Positions 10,307-25,300 of a stretch of DNA of 64,000 bases are shown one piece after another. Location: contig NC_073302.1 of assembly GCF_027595985.1 (NCBI RefSeq), positions 406,760,503-406,824,502 of the forward strand, in the 5' to 3' direction. A program made the translations under genes and the position numbers. The stretch comes from Sorex araneus. Its lineage: Eukaryota; Chordata; Mammalia; Eulipotyphla; Soricidae. The notes under the pieces were generated by a model that saw only the letters and a list, made by a program, of their open reading frames with translations, had not been told where the DNA came from and did no database searches. How positions within the stretch are numbered: position 1 is the first letter of the stretch; every line of letters starts with the position of its first letter.

Positions 10307-13300
10307 GTAAGGAGGCGGAGGCTGTGGGGGGTCCCCGTTCGTGCCCCCCTGGGCCGGCTGGGGACGGGTCCGCCCGGCGGGGCGTCTAGAGGTTAACGCC
10401 CGCGCCGCGGCTCGGGGCTTTGTGGCGGTGAAATCGCACGGGCTTTTCTCCCCCGCGCCGGGCCAGGGCCTAGGGTTTCCCGGCCTACCCCGCCGGTGCG
10501 GGGCCGGGTCGCCGCCAGTCCGGGCCGGCAGCAGCCGCTGCTGGAGCTCCGCCCGGGGCGGGCGCGGGCTCTCGAGGGGGAAGGAGAGCGCGGCCACCAC
10601 TCCTCGGTCCTCCCGGCGGCAGCCCGCCGGACGTCGTGCCAGGCCCCCGTGCGGGGAGTCGGGGCGGGCGGGCGCCGGGAGGGCTTCGCCGCCGCTCCCG
10701 GGACGCTTTCGGCGGTGGCTTCTACTCTTCCCGGCCCTTCGCCGGCGGGAGGTGGCGGGAGGGAGGCGGCGGCAGCGGCGCGCGCGGAGTTGCGCTAGGA
10801 GTTCGCTCGGGTCCCTGAGAGCCGGAGGCGCGCCCGGGGTCGGCGTGTGTGGTGGGGGGGGGAAGGGGGCGGGAGGCGGCGCGTTCCGGCTCCCTCGCCC
10901 GCGTCTCGGACGGTCCCCCGCGCGCTCGGAGGACGGTGTGTGGGGCGGGTGGGGGGCGCGCTCTGAGGGGGTTTTGTTTGCAGCTCTGCGCTGTGCCGCG
11001 TCCGTTCGGCGAGTGCCCACCCCCTCGCAGGGAGGAAGTGCGGCGCGCGCGCATCTGTCAGCCCTCGCTCGGGAAGTTTGCACGACTTCCCCCCCCCCCC
11101 GCGCCCCGCCCCCGGGAGGGACGTTTGCGTGACTTTGTCCCTGTCCCAAGTTGCGGGCGCCCGCGACCCGGGACCGTGCTTTGGCTTGCAGGGAGCCCCC
11201 ACGCGCGCCCGTGCGCTGCGGAGAGGAGCGGGCAGGGGGGCGGGGTGGCGCCGGTTTAGGGGAAGACGCTTCCGAGAAGGGGACCCGGGAAGCCCGCGCG
11301 GGAGAGGTGATGGGCAGTTTACGGGCGGCTCAGGGGGAGGACGGGAAGCCGCCGCTGCCGGGTGCAGGAGGAGCGTTGGACAGGCAGAACAAAGGCGCTG
11401 TCTGAGGTAGAAAAAAAGAGGAGAGAAAAGGAGGGTTGTCTGCAGCTTAGCCCGGGGAAGGAGCTCCAAACGGGATTGGAAAAATGAAGGTGGTGCGAGA
11501 CTCGAAAAGCCACCCAGGTAAGGATTTGAATTTTAAGTGCAGCGTGAAGTGTTGAAAGTCGAGGAACTTAAACAAACAAACAAACAAAAAACCAACAGCT
11601 AACAGAGATCCCATTGCAGTTCTGTGAAGAAGGTAAGAGGGAGGCAAAAATAAAGTAAAAAAGAAAATAGAAAACCCACTATGTTGGAAGTGAATGCAGG
11701 AGACTTAATAAAGGCGGTTTGGTTTAGTGAAAACAGGTTTAGTGGATCGAGTCAGTAAATGCGTTTGTCATGTAACTCCAACCCATTGATGGTTCGGAAT
11801 GACATAAGCGAAAGATGAGAGATTAAGTTTTGTGTTTGAGCGGCAAAATAGTCCTTGCTGTTTTTTCCCCAAACTCACGAGAGTTTGGGGAAATTTTTTT
11901 TAGTGAAAAATAGATTTGTGAAAAAATTAAGTTTCCACGTGATCCAGTTTCTACACTCCTGGCAAATGTGCCCCAATCACAAAAATACTCAAAAAGATAA
12001 ATGGACACCTCTGTTCATTGACAAGCTTAGGACAAAAGCCGGAATTTGAAAACAACCCAAATGTTCTGTGGCAGTTGAGTAGAAAAAGTACTTGTATATG
12101 TACACAATGGAATACTACATAGCCGTAAGAAAACAATTAAATCCTGCAGTTTTCTGTAACTTTTTTTTTTTTTTTTTTGCTTTTTGGGTCACACCCGGCG
12201 ATGCACAGGGGTTACTCCTGGCTTTGCACTCAGGAATTACCCCTGGCCATGCTCAGGGGACCATATGGGATGCTGGGATTTGAACCCCGGGTCGGCCGCG
12301 TGCAAGGCAAACACCCTACCCGCTGTGCTATCTCTCCAGCTCCAGTTTTCTGTAACTTGATGGAACTGGAGGGCATCATGTTAAGTGAAACAAGTTTCAG
12401 GGAGAATGATAAATACAGGTAATCTCACTCATCTGTGCTGCGTTGGAGAAACGGAACAAGGGAATAGATAGTTAACAAGCCCATGTTCCTGGATTACAGA
12501 ACTGAGAATGCCAAGGGATGAGTGGGTGGGAGAAAGGAAGAGGTGCACTGGAAATTATATATAAAATCAAGGGTCTTTGGTGTTTTCCTGGGGTTGAGGT
12601 GATGTCACTGTTTGCACCAATATAAGCATTTGTCTCAAACTATTATACTTTTTTTTTTTTTAATGAATGCACTAAGGGGACTTGCTTGAGACATTGATGA
12701 AGGGATGCTTACTCTGATGGTGGATGTAGAGTTGGAACATTGCCTGGATCTCATCAACCATATTGTAAATCGTGGTCCCTAAGTAAAAATTAAGGTGTAG
12801 AAATGAGATGAATTTGCTACTGGATATTGGAATTCCTCAGTGTGAATGTGTGTCAGACATAACAAGGAGCAATGTCAAATAGCAATCTGAGGAAGATCTG
12901 GATTGAAAGGCATATTTAGTACAATATAAAGTTTTAGGGCAAAAGGGCAGATGAGAATCCTTTAAGGAAAAGAATACAGAAGAGTGCCCAGAACTAGTCT
13001 AGTGTTTGGAAATTATATATAATTTATGCAGGGGTTTATTATTTTAAAGTGGGTAACATTTAGTGCTATATGATTCTTATGATTCTTATGAATCAAATAC
13101 CATATGATTCTTCTGGGTTTGGGAAGCAAATCACTTTCAACAGTTTAGAGGACGTTAGAGTAAATGGGTGGGTTTTTCAAAATAGTTTCATAGGGGACAG
13201 AGATAATACAGCATGTAGGCACTTGCCTTGCATATGGCTGACATGGGTTTCCATCCCTGGCATCCCATGATTCCTGAGCACTGCCAGGAATAAGAAAATT

Positions 13301-16300
13301 CTTGAGTGTAGAACCAGACCTAGCACCTGAGCATCGATGGTAATGGCCCAAAAACCAAAAATATATTTTTAAAAAAATTTCTTAAAACCCATCTTGACAT
13401 GAAAATACTAGGTAATGAGCTCACTACTTAAATTGTAAATTCCTTCTCAGATATCCCTTCTGCTTAGAGAAGCTTCGTTTTGGTGTTGCAAGTGAAACAG
13501 TAGAAGGTGCTGTACATTAATGAAAAACTCTACAAAAGAGATTTTCATGAAATTCATAAGTGTGAATTTGGACCCTCCCGTTTTTAAATTTTTTTTTTTT
13601 TTGGGTCACACCCAGCAATGCTCAGGGGTTACTCCTGGCTCTGCACTCAGGAATCACTCCTAGCGGTACTTGGGGGACCATATGGGATGCCGGGTCGGCC
13701 GCGTGCAAGGCAAACGCCCTACCCGCTGTGCTATCGCTCCGGCCCCTCGTTTTTAAAATTTTTTTTTTTTAACTTTTTTTCCTTTCTTTTGTTTCTCGGG
13801 CACAGTGGTGTTCAGGGATTACTCCTGGCTCATTCCTGGATTTGGGTCTGTATAGGATGCCAGGTTGGCCGCATGCAGAGCAAGCGCCTTACACTCTACT
13901 ACCACCCTGGCCCCTGAATTTGGAACCTATTTAAATCACAGATTAAAATCATCAGAAAGTGAGAAGATGCTAGAGAACCTTATAATTGAAGACATCATAA
14001 TGGCATAAGTGAATTATTTTAGTATCAGGATTGCGCAAGGCTCTTTCTTGTGGAAACTGGCAGTCCTCAGATATTACACAGAAATGATTTTATGCTTGTA
14101 TTGAAATGATCATACATAAAATGAAGGTTATCTGTAGTGTTAATAGAACTTTGCCTTAAATAACTCCCAAGAAACCCTGAACACAGGGTTTTTTTTCCAT
14201 TCTAAAAATTAGCACTTAACTGTAACTGTAACTTAAACTTTGTAAACTTTTTTTGGCTACTTTAATTCAAAATCTGTAGTGGAGCATTTGCCTCGCATGT
14301 GTGACGTAGAAGAAAAATAATCAAGAAATTAGTATGAGTGTGCTACTTTTTTTTTTTAGTGAATTTGACATAAATGACCTGTTAATTTTCGTTCTCCTTT
14401 TTTTGTGTCATATGCAAGGAATTTTGTTGTTGAGAGCTTTTTGTCTTTAATACACATATTCAAAAGGAAGTTGTGCTTTATGTCCTGATTCTTAACCAAA
14501 ACCTCAAGACCAAAGCTGGATGGTACCTCTATTAAATGGTGGACTTTGTTTATGAACTTGGAATCTAAGGCAAGATAGCCAAGAGTTAAGAGATAGCTGG
14601 CTCCTAAAGATGGTATTAGGTTACACAGGTAGCATAAGCTCAAGTGTTCAGGGTTAATATGGAAGGGACTTAGAGTAATAAAGTGAGGATATTTTGATCA
14701 TTCACAAAGGTAAAGCTGAGGAGCCCATTTAATTCCTGAACAGTATTGAATGGTAACTGCCCTGAAGCAACTTGTTCTTTTGGTTTGTTTTGGGCTTTGG
14801 AAAATTTTCGAATATCCTTTGAGGGGGGAAAAAATTACCATATACGAGCAAATATGTTTAATGAAATGTTAAAAATTGACCAAGTTAGATAGCTCAAGAT
14901 TGTAGCAATCCAGCTACCTTTTCTGTGATTTTTTTTTTATTTTGAGAATTAGCTATTATAAAATTAATAGTAGAATTTGGGTCTTAAGGGCCTATTTTCA
15001 ATTTTGTTTTATATATTGTTCAGAAAGAGTAAGTAAATGTGAATTTAGCATGTGTCTAATCCTAGTAGCAACAGAGGAAGTTACTACCTTCAAATTCATC
15101 ATTACTGAATTTAATGTGGACAGTTTAACTTTTAATATTAGTTGCATTATCTTCAGCAAAGACAATTAATTTTTCTTCAGAAGCTTGTTTTGTTTAAAAC
15201 CTGTTTTAGAGACTGGAGTGATAATGGGTTGAGGCACATGTCTTGTGAGTGACCAACCTCTGGTTGATCCCCAACACCACATGCTCCCTAGTATCACCGG
15301 GAGGGACCTTGTGTCTCTTGAATACCATGCAGAAGTCCTTAAGATAAAATGAGTGGGGTAAAACATCAGTATTTTAAAAATCAGTTTATTAGCTTTTTCT
15401 TTTATTTCTATTTTTATTAGGTAAACAGTAATATTTCATGTATTGTATTTTCATATACCTCAGGAAAGGCCAGTTTTAAACTCAAAAGGATGTCATTATT
15501 CTTGACATGTGAGTTAATCTGTTTTATAACAAGGATTTAAGTATCAGTTATGTAGAATAAATGAAGTATAGACACACATTCTTTTGAATTTTTTATTACA
15601 GTACTAAGAATTCAGTCATGTATATCTAGAAGTGTTTCAACACATACATATTGCATGCTCTACTAAACTAATGTTACTACATTCCCAAATGCTTTATTAA
15701 AAAACCTTTTATTCTTACGGGAATATTCATCCTTTAAAAAATGAACTTCAGGAGTTGGAGAGATAATAGCAGGTAAGGTGCTTTCCTTGTACACTGACCC
15801 AGATTGGATCTCTAGCACCTTATATGGTAATCCATGCTCCACCAGGAATGACTCCTAAACACAGAAAACTGCAGATTCCAGATAATTCTGTCATTTCTGG
15901 TATTTCCATTTTATTGAGGACAGAGATACAGTTGATAAATTTATTTAATATGCACTTCATATGTTTGTAGAAATAGGGGTGGTTTCTTTTTTCTTGTTCC
16001 TTTTGTTTTTCAGAATCTCATAATTTAAGATAGGTTCTTATCTTGGTTTTATGAAGTGTTTTATGTCTCTTTAAAGCCCTTTGGAATTCTTTGGAAATTT
16101 TTATTGTCCACATCAAAGGGAAGAGTCGTATAACTATTATCGACTTTTTGTTTTACTGTTTTACTGTTTTGTTTTTGGACCACAACTGGCAATGCTCAGG
16201 GCTTGCTACTTGGCTCTGTGCTCTAGAGGTGCTCCTGTTTAGGCTCAGAAGACCTTATATGGTGCCCAATTTGAACCAGGGTCAGTTGCATGCAATGCAA

Positions 16301-19300
16301 ATACTTTGCTCTACCATCTCTCAGGCCCCTTTTATCAACGCTTTAAATATTCTGTCTCAAAATATTACTTTAGGTATTTCACTCGAGACAAGTGTCAATT
16401 AAACATCTATCCAATAATGTTTATAAAGTTGTGATCCAGACCTTGAATTTTTGATAATGTTGGTAAGTTACTTTAATATCAGGAGCAAAGTAATCTTTGA
16501 GAAGAAAAGACTAAAGTAAATTACATTTTTTCCCCTAATGCAGACAATGAGTTACAAGGCACTAATAGTTCTGGATCGTTGGGTGGTCTTGATGTGCGAA
16601 GACGAATTCCTATAAAGCTCATCTCCAAGCAAGGGAACAAAGCCAAGGCTGCGCCTCGAACTCAAAGGACTATAAACAGGATGCCTGCAAAGGCTCCACC
16701 TGGTGATGAAGGTAATTTGTTTAAATTAACAGGTTCAAAAGTCCTGCTGTATCTGAATCTACAGTCTATATGATCTTATAGCTAGCTACCTTTAATCTTT
16801 CATACTTTTTTGACTTATTAAATTTTTCTTTGCCTTTACAGTTACTTTTGATTTGGGCTAGTACCTCATTAAAAGTAACACTCCTATTTAAAAAAAGCAT
16901 AACAAAATATTTCCGTTTATCCCAACAGTTCATCTCCCCAGAGATAATCTCTGTTGGCACTTTTTAATATTCAGATTTTGGGCCACCTGATGGTACATGG
17001 CCACTCTTGAGCATGCCTAGGGAACCATGCAGTGCTGGGGGGTGAAGGTGAACCTGGGGCTCCCACTTGCAAAGCATTGCTTTAACCCTATTCTCCCCAA
17101 CCCCTCTGGAAACATTTTTGTAATTTCTTACTTCATGTTGTTAACTGCTCCCTTTTCTGAAAAATAATGTGCCTTTGAGATTTTGCCTTAGCTAAATGTT
17201 CACACGCACCACATTTAGAAAATAGGTGATAGGTGTTTTAAGTGCTAATGCCTAAGGGCCATCAGGGCCACTCCTGGCAGTGCTTGAGGAACCATACAGT
17301 GTAGGGGATCAGCCTCTACATCTAGACCAAGAAAAGCATACTCTAGCCCATTGGGCTACCTCCCTGGCCTACTTCTTGATTTTTACAATTGTTTGTTCGT
17401 TGATATAGTTGGCCCTTTGTCATAATTGTATATATTCCTTATCTTTTAATTTTATATAATTATTCAAAAGAAACTTAAGGATTCAATGTGCTCACATGCC
17501 TTGGGTATTTTTGATTTATTTTTGTTACCTTGTCTAGGTTTTATAACTCTCGTATCTTTTTTTGAGTGCAAACGTTTTCCCATCTTGCCCTGTAGCATAG
17601 GGTCAGAAAGGTAGGGCTTATTGGCCAAATCTAACCCTGTTGTTGTAAATAAAGTTTTATTGGAAATAAGCTATTCCATTTATTTACATTCCATTATTTT
17701 TGACTTTTTCCTCTAGAATGGCATAGTAGACTAACTTCCGGAGACCACAACCTAAAACCATTGAGTAATTTGGCCTTATGGAACATTTTTATGACTATAT
17801 ATCTAGTTACAAAAAAAAGTAGTCTGCTTTTATTTATTTTTCTCTGAAACAACTGCTTGTCCCAATGTTGAATAATGTCTTATCTTTCTGAATAAGAATC
17901 TCACCCTATCATAAAATAAAGGCTGTATAAATATTTTTGTCTGTGTGTAGAATATTATTATGGTTTGTTTTATTGTAGGATTATTGTCACTGTTTAAATA
18001 TATTTGTGTGGCCTTCTAAGGAAATTTTTTGATCATTTTCAGTGAATTAATCATAACAAGCCTACAAAATAAATCATTTAGGGCCTGCTATTGGGGCAGG
18101 ATTGGGTGGTGGTTGGTAACGAAATAATGTTGGTGGGATTGGTATTGGAATATTGAATGTAGTAAATCGTGAAAAACTTTATAAAAGTAAAATTAAAAAA
18201 TAAGTATATTTGTGTGGGTAGAATGGATACCTCACATGTATGATGCCCTGGATTCAATCCTGGCACCAAAACAAAAACCTAATCAAATTACAAGTGTATT
18301 TGGTGTCAAATAAAAATTGTAGCAGTGGCAGCAATGTAAGGTTATCTGCTGTACTTGCTGTAATTGGGGTACTAAGATTTGACTTGCTTTTTTGAATGAT
18401 TTTTAATTATTCAAAGTTAATTTTCCAATATGAAGGTAATTTGTGTAATAAATGCCCAAATTTTTGGTGTAATGATGTAAACAGTACACAAAAGCTAAAA
18501 TCCTTATTCTGTAGTTTTCTCCTCAGGTATACCCATCTGCAAGGTTATAACAGTCTAGGGGGAATGTTCTGTTTGTTTTTTTTTTTTAACAGATCAAACT
18601 GAGGTTGAAGATTATCCTTGAATACTACATTGTTTTTATTTATCATTTGGGTGTGACAGGTTTAAAACATTTTTTTTCTTTAGGTAATGATGAAAATACA
18701 GTTTTGTGTGGTAGTATGTTAATTTGTATGTACAAATAATCTAATGATAGATATACTACTATGAAAAGTGAGCATTGACTTCTGATTTCCATGGCTGCTG
18801 CTGAATTCCAACAGTTTTCTGGGGGCTGGAGAGATAATACAGGTGGTTAGGCACTTACCTTGTACACAACTGACCCTCCTTTGATTCACTGTACTTCATA
18901 TGGTTTCTCAAGCCTCTGCTAGAGGTGAGCCCTGAGCACTGCCAGGTGCAACCCAAAACAACAACCAAAAATCACCAGAAAACCGTTTCCTCAGTTTCAT
19001 ATAAATAAGAAAATTAATTTTTCTTACTTTGAATTTTAGAAAACACCAGTTTTTATAAGCTGTAAACGGGCCATTAAAGAGCTTAGGTTCCACTAGATTC
19101 CAAAAATCACATGTAACATGTAAGAACATTTTTTAAAACTTTATATTGTGCTGGAAATAATGAGTACACTTGAATGTCTGTTGCATTTTTAAAAATTCTT
19201 GCATTGCTCTGTGGGTGTGCGTGTCTGTGTCTGTCCCTGTCCTTACACAGGTGCTGAATTTTAGCTGTGTGGGTAAAGATAAAACTTCTGTGCTTTGGCT

Positions 19301-22300
19301 ACTCTGTTTACCCAGTTCTAGGGCCAAAAGAATCATGAGAAGCCTGGCACCTTGGAGGGATATATTTGTCTTCTCAGCTTTACTATAGGTAATTGGATTC
19401 GACCTAGAATCTCCATTAAACTGTCCATTGGTTTTTCTGTTCTGTTGTATGAGATGAAAGGATTACTTCAGTTTTTAATATAGTTTATGGAAAATTGAGT
19501 TCATTTGATCTTCATATTGTCTTAAGTTTATTGATACTGACATATAGTTTACAAGAAGATACTTAGAAAATAGATATATCATGTCCATTCTTTGATTAAC
19601 CAGGGAGTAGTTTTAATTGAAAGGTTGAAGTTTGAATATCTTGACCTTTATAAAATAAGGATCAGTTTAAAGCTAAAGCAAAGGATACCTGATTTAAATC
19701 CCGCCAAATTCTTTGTTCTCATTATTATATCTTTTTGACAATAAAATCAGCCTCTTGTAACAACTGCTTGCATCGATAGATTAGTTATCTAATCTGACTA
19801 AGGTCATTATTTCAAAAATTTGCAAAAGGCATGATGATAATTAAAAGTTTTATACTAGAGATAATCTGGTGAATTATTAAGTACTTGAATATCAACAAAG
19901 AGATCTAAAGTCCATTCCTGGCTTTGCCACTAATCTTCTATGTATTGGTTTCCATGCTGCAGTACTCTAAAAATTATGACAAGAGTTGGACTAGTTGATT
20001 ACCAAGATCCCTTCTAGCCTATTTTTAATTTTGCTTATCTTGTCATAAAAAAAAAATTCTGAAAGATATTTATGGGCTCTTTAGCAAATACGCATATTTT
20101 GCCATGTACATATATTTTCTAAGTAAAGTTTAAAATTTGAAAAGTAATAATGATTTTTCCCCCAGAAGGATTTGATTATAATGAAGAAGAACGGTATGAC
20201 TGTAAAGGGAGTGAGCTGTTTGGAAATCAGAGAAGATTTCCTGGACATCTTTTTTGGGATTTTCAGGTATAATTCAAACTAAAATACTTTCTTAAAACAA
20301 ATATTTAAAAATGTTATCAGAATATTACAGAATACTAAAGAATAGTATGAAGTTTTATTGTATCTATGCCTTTTAGCACACAAATGCTTATTAATGCCCT
20401 CTTTTCAAAAATAATTTGAATTTAAATTCAAATTCAGAAAAGTGAAATAGTCAGTAATCACTGACAGAAGAAAAAGCTAAAAAATGATGGCATAGTTAAT
20501 GGTGTGGCATATGTGGGAATACTATGCCAAGAAATCATGAATCTAATTTTTTTTTTATCAACCTTAATAATAGTATGTTGTAATACATTATAGATGTATA
20601 TTACATTATAGTTGTATTTTTTAAGGAATGTTTAAACAAAAAATATTTTTTATTATGTCATTTCAACAGATAAACATCTTAGGTGAAAAGGATGATACAC
20701 CAGTTCATTTCTGTGACAAATGTGGATTGCCTATTAAAATCTATGGGCGAATGGTAAGTATAACAGTTCTGTTTTTGTAAATGTAAATATTTGCATAGAG
20801 GTAGAATTTTGAAATTTTAAGTAGTTTTAATTTTTGTTATTTGATGACAGTTGTGGCATTTAAAATAAGTCTGAAATAGGAAAATTTTGAGATAATATAA
20901 ACTTAGTAAAATTGTAAATTCTTGAATTACTTATAGATTAAGAAAACTAGCTTCTGAAAACTAAATTTCTTGGGGGATATTTTATTAATCATAAATATAT
21001 TTTCCCTTACTGAGGAGCTGGGATTTACAATATTATTAAGTATACTCTTTATGCATACATATTCTGATGCCACATCCATCACAAGACTACCCGCTTTCCT
21101 CCACCAGTGTTGTGTCCTAAGATGTCACAGCCACTTTTCTTTCCATGTAAACTTTGTTCTTGGTTATTTATTATTTTGGGTTTGGTTGAGTTTTGTTCTG
21201 GGGCCACACTTGGCAATACTCAAGGGTTACTCCTGATTCTGCACTCAGAAATCACACCTGGAGGTTCTTGGAACCATACGGGGTGCCAGGGGTCAAATCC
21301 AGGTTGGCCACATGTAAGTCAACTGCCCTCTTGACTGTACTATTGCTCTGGCTCCATAAGTTTAGTTCTATAGACAAATCTCCAGTTACAATGACTGTGA
21401 CCGTTTGTTATACCGTTACTATATTTCTTTATATCCCACAAATGGGAGGTTGGTTGATTGTATCCTTTTTTTGAAGTGTGGAGCTGGTGACACCTACATG
21501 CACATAAATGATTAAAGATTTTTTTAATTTGAAGTTTGTTATTTATATTGAGTTCTGTTTTTATTTTATGATAGGGTGGGGGTTTGGGACTGTACCTGGC
21601 GATGATCAGATGTCACTCCTAGAGGTGCTCAGGAGATCATATGTAGTACCAGAGATTCGACCCAGTTCAGTACCATGTGCCCCTTCCCCCCCCAAAAAAA
21701 ACCCCTTTAAACCCTGCACTATCTCTTGTCACAAGGTTACAATTTTTAGTTCAGGGGTTGAAGAGAATTGCAAGGGTTCTGGCATTTGCCTTGCATGTGA
21801 TCAAACTCCCCCACTGTACATGGTCTGTGAATACTGTACATGGTCCCCTGAGCAAATGGCCAGGAGTTATCCCTGAGCACCATCAGGTTTATATGACTCC
21901 AAACCTCCTATCCACTCTACAGAAAACCCCAAGATTATGAGAAATTGTAGCCATTGAAATTAAAATCAAATAGTAATACTAACCTTTAAAATTTAGTTTT
22001 ATGTTTGTGTTTGTGAGCAATTAAATCAACATCTGTCATAGTAGGGGGCATAGATTGTGCACTTGTTGCTATATAACAGTAATAACAGTAAACAGTAAAT
22101 AACAGTAATAGGGTGTGGGTTTTAAAGTGATGTAACGTACTACTTTTTCCTGATTTTAAGTTTTATTTCAGATTTTTGGGGTAAGTGTGCCTTGCAGTAG
22201 GTATAGGAAATACTTGTTTTTTTTTCCACTGTTTGCATAGTTTTAAGAAGAACATAAGATTAAGTTCAGTTGCCAGTTTCTTCAGGAGCTATTAACCTGC

Positions 22301-25300
22301 AGAAACCTTGGATGAAGATTATAGGGTTTAATTCCTCCAAAAAGTGTAAGCAGATGTGTGTGTTTGGGAGGAAAGGGCGAGTTTTCTGTCACATTCTTAA
22401 AGGACTTTGTGACTGAAAGTATTTAACTGTTGCTTTCATATAATATTTCATAAATATTTGCTGTAGCAATAGTTTCCCAAGTACCTTCTATACCTACTGC
22501 ATTGTACTTTTTGTCTTATGGGAATATTTTAAGTTTTATTATGCCTAATTATATCTCTGTTCACAGATTCCATGCAAACATGTTTTTTGCTACGACTGTG
22601 CTATATTACATGAAAAAAAGGGAGATAAGATGTGTCCAGGGTAAGATCATTATGGTTTTTTTTTTTTTTTTTTTTTTTTTCCTTTTTGGGTCACACTCGG
22701 CTATGCACAGGGCTCACTCCTGGCTCATGCACTCAGGAATCACCCCTGGCGGTGCTCAGGGGACCATATGGGATGCTGGGATTCGAACCTGGGTCGGCTG
22801 CGTGCAAGGCAAACGCCCTACCCACTGTGCTATCACTCCAGCCCCAAGATCATTATGTTTTAAAGTTCTTGGTAGATTTAAAGTTTGTGTTAGGGTCAGA
22901 GTATACATCAGTTGTAGGAGGCATGACTAATCTCTGAAAGCCCAGAATTGACTTGTAATGTTTTCCTTGAGATAGGACTAGTTTGTCTTTTTATATTTTT
23001 TGTAGTACTATGGATCAAACCGGGACCTCATACATGCAAGGCAGGTGTGCTCCCACTAAACCACACTCCCAGCTTTAATATTCGTTAATTTTAATTGGCC
23101 AAAATGTCTAAAATATGTTTATTATCATAAGATTGACATCACATGCAGTAGTGTAGTGGGTAGGGCACTTGCCTTGCATGCAGCCGACCTGGTTTGATCC
23201 CAAGCATTCTCTGTGGTTACCTGAGCACCACCAGGAGTGATCCCTAGGCATAGAATTTAGGAGTAAGCCCTGAGTATTTCCAGGCATGCTGCTTCCCCCA
23301 ACCTCCCTTCCTTCCTCCTCCCCTCCCACCCCCACCCCCCCACAAAAGCAGTTTAAGTATTTCTTTGTTCCTGCCCAGGAGTTCTTGGATTTAGATCTCT
23401 GTTCTGTCCTTTATCAGTTGTGTGCCTGAGGCTGTTTTATTCATTAATAAAATGGGGTATTAGTATCTACTTCCCTAGTTTTGTTATGAGCAAATGTCTG
23501 TATCTAAGTATATACTTATGTGTGCATACTATATGTTAGGTACTATGTATACAGGTAGTAATGAGTTACATAGTATATAGTCAGTACTGTGTAAGTACAA
23601 AGAATCTTCTACTTTGTACCTTCTTCAGATGATTGTCATGTCTTAAATATATCTTAAAGCACTACCATGGCATAAACTCAGTTATGAAGAACTAGTGGTT
23701 TGGTTTGTTTTGACCCATTTGATGATAGTCTTGAAGAATCGAGAATAAAACAAATTTTTATATCAATTTAGAATTTTTAACAGAGCCTAGAAAATTCCTA
23801 AAAGTAGATTTTTTATATTCTTTATAGCTTGTATCCGAATCTCTCCCAAAATTTGCACTACTGGTATTAATAAAGCTATGGGTGGTATAAATGATGATTT
23901 ACTTTTATGGTATAGGAATATTGTCATCACTAGAAAGGGTTGATTTCATTGACAAAAAATAAATTACTGGTTTTCTTTGCATATTTTTATTAGACTTGAA
24001 TAACTGATTGTCAAGTTTATTGTGAGTTTAAGAATATTCCCTCCCTAGAGTTTTAATTTAGAAATTTTAGGAAATTAAAAGCATATTCAGAGCTAGAGAA
24101 ATAGCTCAAGGTTACCAACTAACTCAGTTACATGACTGAAAGTAAAGTGGAAATGAGAGAGTACACTGGGAATATTATTAGACCTAACAGACTATTTAAC
24201 ATAAGGTAGAACAACACCGTTTTTTGTCTTTGGAAAGAATTTAAAGGAAGTAGACTATTAAGATAGTATTTTCCTACATAAAATAACTGCCAAAGTTGGT
24301 TTGAAGTTTTCATACTGTAGGTTTTATTTATTTTTTGGTTTTTGGCCATACACAGTGGTGCTCAGGACTCACTCCTGGCTCTGCACTCAGGGATCATTCT
24401 TGGTGGGCATAGGACCATATGGGATGTCAGGAATTGAACCTGGGTGTGCCGCATGCAATGCAAGTGCCCTACCTTTTGGACTATCACTGTGGCCCCTATA
24501 CTAACAGTTGAAGAGCGTTTATTTCTATTCAGACCATTAATCATTTCTAGGAAAATAGTGATATCCAAATCAACAAAACTATTTAAATGGAATGGTCTAA
24601 TCAGCTGGTAGCATGGATTCATCTGTTGTGTGATACTTTTTTTTGAGTAAATTTATATGACAATTCAGAAAGATTCCTTTAAGAACTTTTGATAGTGTCT
24701 TGAATTGAAATTCTTTATATTGTTTAATACAAGAATTAGGTTGGTCTCATTCATGTTTAGTTCTTGTAATAACTTCCACTGTTATCTTCTACTTAGTATT
24801 ATTTGTTCAGCAAATACTTATTGCTGTGTACAAGCTTGAATTCTTGATTGTGATAGATCCTTTGGATTGTCCTGGAATCTTTTGCAAATTCTTTTGCAAA
24901 ATGTATCTGTATTTTAGAAGGTCAGAGAAGTTCTTTAGGAATAAAAAGCCTTTTCTGAAAGCGTTTCAAAGACAGTTTTTTCTTGTGTTAAGAATTCTGA
25001 GATTGGGGGTGTGAGAATTTCTGAGGTTGAAAATGCCACTGCTTAATTGTAGGGCTACAACAAAGTGGGAAGGGATGAAAGTCTAACACTTAATGTGAGC
25101 TTTTATTAATATGAATTTTTCTATAGTAGTTTGTAACTAACACTTGATTATATAAGCATATGTTTGCAATTAAGTGTGATTTTCAAGTATTCTTATTTTA
25201 AGTAGTAATTTAATACACTACTTTTGTAGTCTGTTTTTAATAAACCAATTTTTTTCCCCTCTTAATTTAGCTGTAGTGATCCAGTGCAGCGAATTGAGCA

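Larger units (their letters stand above)
8890..11450. promoter_or_regulatory. CBLL1: CpG island with CBLL1 promoter and first exon
   Basis: GC content and CpG density rise sharply from about 8.9 kb and fall again by about 11.45 kb, with many CGCG and GGGCGG blocks and no SINE inside. CBLL1 exon 1 lies at 10294. There is no obvious TATA box near the start, consistent with a housekeeping CpG promoter. Long open frames here on both strands result from the GC-rich composition. Confidence 0.9.
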
